From Treponema sp. (lineage in GTDB: Bacteria; Spirochaetota; Spirochaetia; Treponematales; Breznakiellaceae): a DNA stretch of 12,599 nucleotides. The position numbers and the translations under genes are program-made. The notes under the pieces were generated by a model. It ran no database searches, had not been told where the DNA came from, and saw only the letters and a program-made list of their open reading frames with translations. The stretch is from NCBI GenBank assembly GCA_031289935.1, contig JAITON010000061.1, positions 1-12,599 on the forward strand, given 5' to 3'. Positions 1 to 6,006 of the stretch are shown here, in pieces; position 1 is the first letter of the stretch; every line of letters begins with the position of its first letter.

Positions 1-399
1 ACCGCCGAGCAGATACAACAGGCTGCCGAAACGCTTGGGGTGCCTCTGGAGGCCTTAACACAATTAGTCGATACATACCGGCTTGGTACCGTACCAGATG
101 ATATAATAAGTATTAGTGCAGTAGATTTTTGTAGTGCAAATACTTCTAATGAAGCGAGAGCAAAGCTGTTATACGATGGGAAACAGATTCAAATAACCGG
201 CAGAATAAGTAGTATATCCAGCTCAAACATAGAGCTATATGGTGTAAGCTATTATACGGTTTATGTTTATTTTCGGGATGAAGAGTTAGCAAAAATAGCC
301 AATCTTTCCGTTGGTCAAACGGTTACTTTTGTTGGAATAGGTAAAACAAGTAGCTACATGCCTAGTATAAGAGACGCCTATCTGGTGGAGGTACAGTAA
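1..399 (+). CDS. C-terminal part of an OB-fold (tRNA_anti-like) protein, 5' end outside window
   Basis: The frame is open from base 1 to the TAA at 397-399, so this is the 3' end of a longer gene; the GTG at 40 is probably just an internal valine. The visible part (132 residues) opens with a helix-like stretch ending LTQLVDTYR. A small beta-rich domain follows, containing AKLLYDGKQIQITGRISSI, then VYVYFRDEE and LSVGQTVTFVGIG. The order strand, GRI, polar loop, strand, then 'G..VTF.G.G' is that of the tRNA_anti-like OB-fold family (AXH/DUF-type), which often occurs in bacterial envelope proteins of unknown role. No catalytic residues can be pointed to. The gene is AT-rich. It lies one base upstream of the next gene, whose ribosome binding site is inside this one, so the two are probably co-transcribed. 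The family call is by eye; the function is unknown. Confidence 0.65.
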   Translation, partial: TAEQIQQAAETLGVPLEALTQLVDTYRLGTVPDDIISISAVDFCSANTSNEARAKLLYDGKQIQITGRISSISSSNIELYGVSYYTVYVYFRDEELAKIANLSVGQTVTFVGIGKTSSYMPSIRDAYLVEVQ

Positions 400-400
400 G

Positions 401-769
401 ATGTTTAAGAAATTTACTTTTGTTATTGTTATGTTTTGTTTGGCTTCATTTGCATTTGGTGAAAATAAAACCGGTATTGTAATTGAAAAAATGGATACAG
501 CTTTAGGCGTTTATCAAGCTAGTTATATTTTTTTAGATACTAATAACGACAAAATTTCTGATGCTTGTATTTGGTTAAGGGGAAGTGACAATGATGAAGA
601 ATCTTTTGAACAATTAGTTTTATTATCATATATAAAAATTGGTAGTACAATAATATTCAATTTTGATAGCTCAAAAATTAATGCTGGATTATTTTATGAT
701 CTGGGGGCAGATTGTATAATTTCCATAAATGGTATTGCAAAAAACCGGCTATTCCCATTAAGGAATTAA
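401..769 (+). CDS. Small secreted hypothetical protein (122 aa)
   Basis: The ATG at 401 follows the previous stop by one base, and a GGAGG at 387-391 inside the preceding gene serves as ribosome binding site, which suggests translational coupling. The first 20 residues (two lysines, then a hydrophobic stretch FTFVIVMFCLASFAFG) look like a Sec signal peptide cleaved after AFG or nearby, leaving about 102 residues. C13 lies inside the hydrophobic core and is not in a good lipobox. The mature part is rich in Asp, Asn and Ile, with two cysteines (C56 and C105) that could form a disulphide after export. A segment FLDTNNDKISDACIWLRG and a later IKIGSTIIFNFDS suggest a small beta domain, possibly OB-like as in its neighbour. 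I do not recognise a family. It is markedly AT-rich compared with genes to the right. Confidence 0.7.
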   Translation: MFKKFTFVIVMFCLASFAFGENKTGIVIEKMDTALGVYQASYIFLDTNNDKISDACIWLRGSDNDEESFEQLVLLSYIKIGSTIIFNFDSSKINAGLFYDLGADCIISINGIAKNRLFPLRN

Positions 770-869
770 TATTGTTCGGGACCATTTTTAGTCAATCTAG
801 GAAGGCATAGGTGGTAACCGGCCCCTGGGGTGGTTTATTCAGGATGAACGAAAAGATGAGGTTAAGCAC

Positions 870-902
870 CATAGAATCTGATAATGGTTATCGGATTCTA
901 TG
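870..902 (+). repeat. Long near-perfect hairpin upstream of the lipoprotein gene
   Basis: Arm CATAGAATC, one T, then GATAA, loop TGG, then TTATC, one G and GATTCTATG. This gives a 15-pair stem with a single T-G wobble and a 3-base loop. It ends 25 bases before the AGGAGG of the next gene. It is not followed by a T run on either strand, so it is not a standard intrinsic terminator. It may be an mRNA stability or processing hairpin separating the 401-769 pair from the 939-1927 pair, or an operator. Confidence 0.8.
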
Positions 903-938
903 AAAATATAATGCTTAAGAAAGCCATAGGAGGAAATC

Positions 939-1298
939 ATGGCAAAGAAAGGTTTTTGGTTGGGAATACCGGTAATGGTACTGGTCTTCGGATTAATGTT
1001 GGCCTGTAGCGGGGCCAGCAGCCCATCAGATGCTGTAAAGCAGTTTTATGCCGCTTGTGAGAAGGGCGACGCTAACGCGGCAGCTGAGCTCATGACGGCT
1101 GATGCTGCTCCATGGGCATCTATGTTCATGAGCCAGCTTGCGGGCCAGATTGCCGAAACTGGAGGTATTGTTGAAACCAGTGAGGTCATTAATGGGGAAA
1201 CGGCTGTGGTTACCATCACACTTAAGGATGGATCAACAAACGATTTTGATCTGGTAAAAGTAGATGGCAAATGGAAAATTACTCTGAATAAGGGATGA
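939..1298 (+). CDS. DUF4878-type lipoprotein (119 aa)
   Basis: The start is fixed by a perfect AGGAGG at 928-933, five bases before the ATG. Residues 1-23 form a lipoprotein signal peptide ending LMLAC; C23 would be lipidated and the protein anchored to a membrane. The mature part matches the DUF4878 pattern (small NTF2/lumazine-binding-like fold). It has an N-terminal helix SDAVKQFYAACEKGD, a middle helix around AELMTADAAP, then strands in which 'ETAVVTITLKDG' and the terminal 'VDGKWKI' are the family hallmark. Such proteins have no known enzymatic activity. Its stop overlaps the start of the cysteine-hydrolase gene by four bases (ATGA), so the two are surely co-translated. Composition is intermediate between the AT-rich left edge and the GC-rich right. 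Confidence 0.8.
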   Translation: MAKKGFWLGIPVMVLVFGLMLACSGASSPSDAVKQFYAACEKGDANAAAELMTADAAPWASMFMSQLAGQIAETGGIVETSEVINGETAVVTITLKDGSTNDFDLVKVDGKWKITLNKG

Positions 1299-1927
1299 TA
1301 AGGTTAAAGAAAATAGTATTAATCGGCATTATTGTATCAAGCGCATTGCTGGTCGCAACTGTTGCTTATATAATAATGCCGAGAGGTAAAGTCCTTACTA
1401 CTATAAATGCAAGCATCCTATTACCCTATATTCAAGAGGGCGATATCATTTGCCGCCTGGGGAATCGTTTTTGGTCTCAATACTTCAAAGATGTTTCTTT
1501 AGAAGACAAGCGATTTTCTCATCTTGGTATTATTCACATAAGCAATGATAATGTTATGGTAATAAATGCGGAAGGTAACATGGTACATAATAATGACTTT
1601 GTTCATGAAGTTACTTTGCAAGAGTTTCTCAATGTTGCATGTGCTGTAGGTATATATCGTTCAAGAAATATAGACGGGTCATTAATCGCATATACGGCTT
1701 TACAATACAAGGGCTTTCCTTTTGATTGGCAGTTTGATTTAAGTGATGAGGATAGTTTATATTGTTCTGAATTATTATACGCTGTACTGAAAAAGATTGA
1801 TCCGGATATACGAATAAAGACGATATTTTTTGAAATGTTAGGAAAGGAAATAGTGCCCTTAGAAGCGGTTTCAAATTCAGAGTATTTTTCGGAGATATAT
1901 TATACAGCGGCGCCGGGTACTCTTTAG
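1295..1927 (+). CDS. YiiX/YebB-like permuted NlpC/P60 cysteine hydrolase (Peptidase C92-like), membrane-anchored
   Basis: The 210-residue protein has a basic start and a hydrophobic segment at about residues 7-28, an uncleaved anchor or signal peptide, so the catalytic part should be outside the cytoplasmic membrane. The features expected of the permuted papain-fold YiiX group are present in order: GDII at 49-52, FSHLGII with H76, FPFDWQFD at 141-148, and LYCSELLY with C157 and E159. H76 and C157 are the likely catalytic pair. Known relatives are thought to hydrolyse amide or thioester bonds of cell-wall or lipid-linked substrates, but the substrate here cannot be told. The start overlaps the lipoprotein stop (ATGA), and there is no separate ribosome binding site of note. 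The gene is AT-rich, unlike glyA next to it. Family assignment is by motif only. Confidence 0.8.
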   Translation: MIRLKKIVLIGIIVSSALLVATVAYIIMPRGKVLTTINASILLPYIQEGDIICRLGNRFWSQYFKDVSLEDKRFSHLGIIHISNDNVMVINAEGNMVHNNDFVHEVTLQEFLNVACAVGIYRSRNIDGSLIAYTALQYKGFPFDWQFDLSDEDSLYCSELLYAVLKKIDPDIRIKTIFFEMLGKEIVPLEAVSNSEYFSEIYYTAAPGTL

Positions 1928-1943
1928 TTGCACCGGCTTGTCC

Positions 1944-2066
1944 CTAACGGCCAAGCATCCCCTGTAAGGCCGCCGGATTCTTCCCCCTACGGCTCATCTT
2001 CTTCATCATGATCTGCATCTTCTCGAAACGCTTCAGGAGCCGGGCATCTGGCTTGACCCCGGCGCC
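1944..2066 (-). pseudogene. Decayed 3' end of ffh (signal recognition particle protein, M-domain tail)
   Basis: Read on the minus strand, 2066 down to the TAG at 1944-1946 gives 40 residues containing LLKRFEKMQIMMKKM and ending near ALQGMLGR. This is the C-terminal M-domain helix of Ffh; the E. coli counterpart reads LLKQFDDMQRMMKKM. The frame is preceded by two consecutive stops (TGA, TAG at 2067-2072), beyond which IIA still fits the 'RIA.G.G' segment that precedes this helix in intact Ffh. GAGVKPDARLL is about two residues shorter than the normal linker. No promoter, start codon or remaining Ffh (N, G domains) is present, so this is a relic rather than a gene. It overlaps the spurious upstream extension of the glyA frame. 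Confidence 0.75.
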
Positions 2067-2124
2067 CTATCAGGCTATGATGAGGGGAGGTGTTGGAAAA
2101 CATCGAGTGTTTCAGCGCCTCCCT

Positions 2125-2130
2125 AAGGAG
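2125..2130 (+). promoter_or_regulatory. Ribosome binding site deciding the glyA start
   Basis: AAGGAG lies six bases before the ATG at 2137. An in-frame ATG 43 codons earlier (2008) has no such site, and the extra 43 codons are antisense to the ffh relic and unlike SHMT, so 2137 is preferred. Confidence 0.85.
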
Positions 2131-2136
2131 AACCTC

Positions 2137-3669
2137 ATGAGCCAAAGTCCCGTTGCCGTCTACCTCGCATCGACCCCGTTAGAAAAGCTTGATACCGCTC
2201 TTCTGGCCTACCTCTGCAATCTTTCCGAGGTTGCCAGGGTTACGCCGGAGATCGCCGCCTCCATCGTCAGGGAGCTGGAGAACCAGCGCCGCCGGGTCAA
2301 GCTCATCGCCAGCGAAAACTACTGCTCCATGGCGGTCCAGCTTGCTATGGGGAACCTTCTTACGGACAAGTACGCCGAGGGTATGCCCGCCCACCGTTTC
2401 TACGCGGGCAATGAGAACGTGGACGCCATCGAATCCCTGGCTGCCGCTGAGGCCCGGAAGCTCTTCGGCGCTGAATACGCCAATGTCCAGCCCCACTGCG
2501 GGGCCGATGCCAACCTCCTGGCTTATTGGGCCATTCTTTCCACCCGGGTCGAGGCCCCGCTCCTCTCTCAATACGGTGAAACCAACCTCTACAAGCTCTC
2601 CGATGCCCAATGGGTGGAACTCAAGGCCGCCTTGGGGAATCAGAAGCTCCTGGGGCTGGACTATTACTCCGGGGGCCACCTGACCCACGGCTACCGGCAC
2701 AATATATCGGGCCGTATGTTCGATATCCACGGTTACACGGTGTCCAGGGAGACGGGTCTTTTGGATTATGATGACATTGAACGGCAAGCTCTGGAAATAA
2801 AGCCTCTCATCCTTCTGGCGGGCTATTCGGCCTATCCCCGGAAGATCAACTTTAAGCGGATGCGGGCCATTGCCGACAAGGTGAGGGCCGTGTTTATGGT
2901 GGATATGGCCCATTTCGCCGGTCTGGTTGCCGGTAAGGTTTTTACCGGGGAATACGACCCGGTGCCCTGGGCCCATGTGGTGACGAGTACTACCCACAAG
3001 ACCCTGCGGGGCCCCCGGGCCGGTCTGGTGCTTTCCACGGTGGAATTCGCCGAGGCCCTGGACAAGGGCTGCCCTCTCACTATGGGCGGGCCCCTGCCTC
3101 ACGTGATTGCGGCCAAGGCTGTGGCCTTTCGGGAAGCGGGGCAGCCGGAATTCCAGCGCTACGCGGCCCGGATCGTGGAAAACTGCCGGGCCTTGGCGGA
3201 TTCCTGCGTAAAAAATGGCCTGGAAGTCCTTACCGGGGGCACGGACAACCACCTGATCCTGGTCAATGTCCGCAATCTCAAGGCTGGCGAGGGGGCTATC
3301 ACGGGGAGACAGGCGGAAAGTGCCCTTCACGAGTGCCACATCACCTTGAACCGGAACAGCCTGCCCTTTGACCCTAACGGGCCCTGGTACACATCGGGGC
3401 TCCGCATCGGCACGGCGGCGGCTACCAGCTTAGGCATGGGCCCGGCGGACATGGAGGAGCTGGGGGCTGTTATCGCCCTGGTTCTCAAGGCCACGAGCCC
3501 GGCGCCGGACCCCAAGGACCCGGCCAAACGGAGCAAGGCCAAGTACCTGATTGAGCCGGCGGTCAAGACCGAGGCCCAAGCCCGGGTGAAGAAGCTCCTG
3601 GACCGTTTCCCGGTCTACCCGGAACTGGACCTAGGGATCCTCAAGAAGGCCTTTGTGGATCCTTCGTAA
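2137..3669 (+). CDS. glyA: Serine hydroxymethyltransferase, long form (510 aa)
   Basis: Pyridoxal-phosphate enzyme that converts serine and tetrahydrofolate to glycine and 5,10-methylene-tetrahydrofolate; cytosolic, and a main source of one-carbon units. Fold-type I signatures are clear: LIASENYCS (56-64), KYAEGMPAHRFYAGNENVD (78-96), QPHCGADANL (118-127), GGHLTHG (179-185), VDMAHFAGL (255-263) and VVTSTTHKTLRGPRAG, in which K288 binds the cofactor. At 510 residues it exceeds the usual ~415-430. It carries an N-terminal extension of about 30-40 residues, a ~35-residue insert (about 137-175) between the GADANL helix and GGHLTHG, and a longer C-terminal part. From memory, treponemal GlyA proteins share this long form. 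It stands alone, preceded by an ffh relic and followed by a chemoreceptor gene with its own spacing. All active-site residues I can check are intact. Confidence 0.97.
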   Translation: MSQSPVAVYLASTPLEKLDTALLAYLCNLSEVARVTPEIAASIVRELENQRRRVKLIASENYCSMAVQLAMGNLLTDKYAEGMPAHRFYAGNENVDAIESLAAAEARKLFGAEYANVQPHCGADANLLAYWAILSTRVEAPLLSQYGETNLYKLSDAQWVELKAALGNQKLLGLDYYSGGHLTHGYRHNISGRMFDIHGYTVSRETGLLDYDDIERQALEIKPLILLAGYSAYPRKINFKRMRAIADKVRAVFMVDMAHFAGLVAGKVFTGEYDPVPWAHVVTSTTHKTLRGPRAGLVLSTVEFAEALDKGCPLTMGGPLPHVIAAKAVAFREAGQPEFQRYAARIVENCRALADSCVKNGLEVLTGGTDNHLILVNVRNLKAGEGAITGRQAESALHECHITLNRNSLPFDPNGPWYTSGLRIGTAAATSLGMGPADMEELGAVIALVLKATSPAPDPKDPAKRSKAKYLIEPAVKTEAQARVKKLLDRFPVYPELDLGILKKAFVDPS

Positions 3670-3694
3670 AAAACATATGGGGTATGGCTTTTTT
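3668..3694 (+). terminator. Weak possible terminator after glyA
   Basis: Overlapping the glyA stop, a run of six A, then CATA, TGGGG, TATG, GC and a run of six T can fold into a short AT-rich stem (A6/T6 plus CATA/TATG with a two-base bulge). The stem is weak, but the terminal T run is present. Readthrough is likely. Confidence 0.3.
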
Positions 3695-3696
3695 GG

Positions 3697-3704
3697 GCCG
3701 ATAT
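3697..3704 (+). promoter_or_regulatory. Possible sigma-28 -10 element upstream of the chemoreceptor gene
   Basis: GCCGATAT matches seven of eight bases of the flagellar sigma factor -10 consensus GCCGATAA. It sits about 70 bases upstream of a chemotaxis gene, where such promoters are common. At the expected spacing, however, there is no TAAA (bases 3678-3681 read TGGG), so the call is weak. Confidence 0.25.
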
Positions 3705-3776
3705 TTGTATTATACGGAGCGAGATATCTGCATTTGAAATTTTTGAAGATACTCTGAATTATTAAGGGGGGTAACC

Positions 3777-5939
3777 GTGAAACTTCGGTATCGATTGAGT
3801 TTAATCGTTATTGTCATTATGGTGGCTGTTGCAGGCATCCTGGTGAGTGTACTGATGGTCCAGGCCAGTTCTGCCCTGACCGGTATGGCTTTGGAAAATA
3901 TGAGAAACCTAACCGGTTTGGAGTCCACCAGGATACAGGGCCGGTTTGATGTCTATTATAACCTCATCCAAACTATCTCCTGGGAATTTAACGGGTATCG
4001 GGATGTCAGCCCGGAGGAGCGAAGGGGCCAATATACCGAATTTCTAGAGAGTATTATCATATCGGTCCCTGAACTGGTGGGGCTCTATACGATCTGGAAA
4101 CCCGGTACCATTGATAATAATCCCGAAAGTTTCGATCCCTGGTACACCCGGCGCTTCAACGCGACCCCTGAGTTACACCAGTTCCGGGAGGAAGAAAGTA
4201 TCCAGAGCGTTGTTGCCCGTATGGGCTTGGATTCGGCCATCACCGATCCCAAACAGGGGCAGTTAGCGGGATCCCCCATCCTCATGGTGACCCTAGAAGT
4301 CCCCATCATTGAGGACGATACCAAGAACGTGGTAGGTATTGTGGGCGCCCTGGTCAACCTGGACTTTGCCAAATCGTCCATTGAGGGTGTCCATTTCTAC
4401 ACTACCGGCCGGGCGGTACTCTATGCGCACGATGGGACCATCGCCGCCCACTACGACGGCAAGCCTCTGGGTCAGGGTATGACCGGCAAATTGATCAGCG
4501 ATTCCGGGTCGGTAAGTGTTCTGGGCCAGGAGGCTGTTAACGATACTTTGGGTACCATCGCTTCCGGCAATCCCGAGAGCGGCCAGAATAGCGGTCGTTT
4601 CTTCTACAGCTATCCTTTCTATGTGGGAAGTACCAAAACCGCCTGGACGGTCCTGTCTTCGGTCCCCGAGGCTGAAGTCCTGGCTACGGTGAACAGCATG
4701 ATCCGTTTCGGCATCATCCTGGCGGCGGTGGCCATCATTATCGCGGCGCTGATCATCTTCTTCGTGGCGGGCACCATCGCCAAGCCCATTGTGAAGGTGG
4801 CCTCTACCCTCAAGGATATTAGTGAGGGCGAGGGGGATTTGACCAAGACGGTGGATGTTCATGCCAAGGATGAGGTGGGAGACCTGGCTAAATACTTCAA
4901 CGCCACCCTGGAAAAGATCAGGAACCTGGTGATTACTATCAAGCAGCAGGCCATCGCTCTCTTCGACATCGGTAACGAGCTTTCCAGCAACATGACCGAG
5001 ACTGCCGCAGCCATCAACGAGATCACCGCCAACATCCAGTCTATTAAGGGCCGGGTGATCAACCAGAGCGCCAGCGTTACCGAGACTAACGCCACCATGG
5101 AGCAGATCACCGTCAATATTGAGAAGCTCAACGGCCATGTCGAGAGCCAGTCCTCCAGTGTGGCCCAATCCTCCAGCGCTATTGAGGAGATGCTCGCCAA
5201 TATTCAGTCCGTGACCCAGACCCTGGTCAAAAACGCCGAGAACGTCCACGAACTGGCTTCCTCCTCCGATGTGGGCCGTTCGGGGCTCCAGGAAGTGGCT
5301 ACGGACATCCAGGAAATTGCCCGGGAATCCGAGGGACTCCTGGAGATCAACGCCGTCATGGAGAACATCGCCAGCCAAACCAACCTGCTTTCTATGAACG
5401 CTGCCATCGAAGCGGCCCACGCAGGGGAGGCCGGTAAGGGTTTCGCCGTGGTGGCCGACGAGATTCGGAAGCTCGCCGAATCCTCCGGTGAGCAGTCCAA
5501 GACCATCAGTACGGTGCTCAAGAAGATCAAGGATTCCATTGACAAGATCACCAAGTCAACCGACTCGGTACTCAACAAATTCGGGGCCATTGATACAGGG
5601 GTCAAAACTGTGGCTGACCAGGAAGAGAACATCCGCAACGCTATGGAAGAACAGAGCGAAGGTTCCAAGCAGGTTCTGGAGGCGGTGGCCCGGATGAACG
5701 AGATCACTCAGCAGGTCAAGGGCGGTTCCCAGGAGATGCTCGAAGGCAGCCAGCAGATTATCACCGAAGGGCACAACCTGGAAATGGCTACTCAGGACAT
5801 CACCAACGGCATGAACGAGATGGCCACCGGGGCAGATCAGATCAACATTGCGGTTACCCAGGTGAATACTCTCTCGGGTAAGAACAAGGAGAACATCGAT
5901 ATCCTGGTCAAGGAAGTGTCGAAGTTCAAGGTAGAATAA
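3777..5939 (+). CDS. Methyl-accepting chemotaxis protein with dCache sensor (720 aa)
   Basis: Inner-membrane chemoreceptor that would signal to CheA/CheW. Order of parts: a basic N-terminus and first membrane helix (about 8-30); a periplasmic region of about 280 residues resembling a double-Cache (dCache_1) sensor, with YYNLIQTISWEF and later DHF-type strands such as GRAVLYAHDGTIAAH; a second membrane helix (about 309-333); a HAMP linker (about 334-388, with PIVKVASTLKDISEGEGDL); and a long coiled-coil signalling domain (about 395-715). The hairpin tip is canonical, QTNLLSMNAAIEAAHAGE at 534-551 followed by GFAVVADEIRKLAE, with His where enterobacterial receptors have Arg. No C-terminal NWETF-like CheR/CheB tether is present. 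The start is GTG, after a purine-rich AAGGGGGG about seven bases upstream. The ligand is not predictable. Probably monocistronic: a terminator follows. Confidence 0.97.
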   Translation: MKLRYRLSLIVIVIMVAVAGILVSVLMVQASSALTGMALENMRNLTGLESTRIQGRFDVYYNLIQTISWEFNGYRDVSPEERRGQYTEFLESIIISVPELVGLYTIWKPGTIDNNPESFDPWYTRRFNATPELHQFREEESIQSVVARMGLDSAITDPKQGQLAGSPILMVTLEVPIIEDDTKNVVGIVGALVNLDFAKSSIEGVHFYTTGRAVLYAHDGTIAAHYDGKPLGQGMTGKLISDSGSVSVLGQEAVNDTLGTIASGNPESGQNSGRFFYSYPFYVGSTKTAWTVLSSVPEAEVLATVNSMIRFGIILAAVAIIIAALIIFFVAGTIAKPIVKVASTLKDISEGEGDLTKTVDVHAKDEVGDLAKYFNATLEKIRNLVITIKQQAIALFDIGNELSSNMTETAAAINEITANIQSIKGRVINQSASVTETNATMEQITVNIEKLNGHVESQSSSVAQSSSAIEEMLANIQSVTQTLVKNAENVHELASSSDVGRSGLQEVATDIQEIARESEGLLEINAVMENIASQTNLLSMNAAIEAAHAGEAGKGFAVVADEIRKLAESSGEQSKTISTVLKKIKDSIDKITKSTDSVLNKFGAIDTGVKTVADQEENIRNAMEEQSEGSKQVLEAVARMNEITQQVKGGSQEMLEGSQQIITEGHNLEMATQDITNGMNEMATGADQINIAVTQVNTLSGKNKENIDILVKEVSKFKVE

Positions 5940-5948
5940 CGAGGAACG

Positions 5949-5980
5949 CCCTGCCGTTTAGGCGGCGGGGTTGTTTATTT
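5949..5980 (+). terminator. Intrinsic terminator after the chemoreceptor gene
   Basis: CCCTGCCG (5949-5956), a six-base loop, then CGGCGGGG (5963-5970) form an 8-pair GC-rich stem with one T-G wobble. It is followed directly by TTGTTTATTT. It lies 9 bases after the stop codon, the classical layout of a Rho-independent terminator. Confidence 0.85.
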
Positions 5981-6006
5981 TCAGAATATGAGTATTATTT
6001 AAGTAC

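Noticed and set aside
2008..2136. Upstream extension of the glyA frame (43 codons from an earlier ATG)
   Set aside because: It is antisense to the ffh relic, has no ribosome binding site and is unlike SHMT; the ATG at 2137 has AAGGAG at good spacing.
2179..3339. Long minus-strand open frame antisense to glyA (386 codons)
   Set aside because: Its composition is the mirror of GC-rich glyA codons, with no recognisable domain or start signal; a shadow frame.
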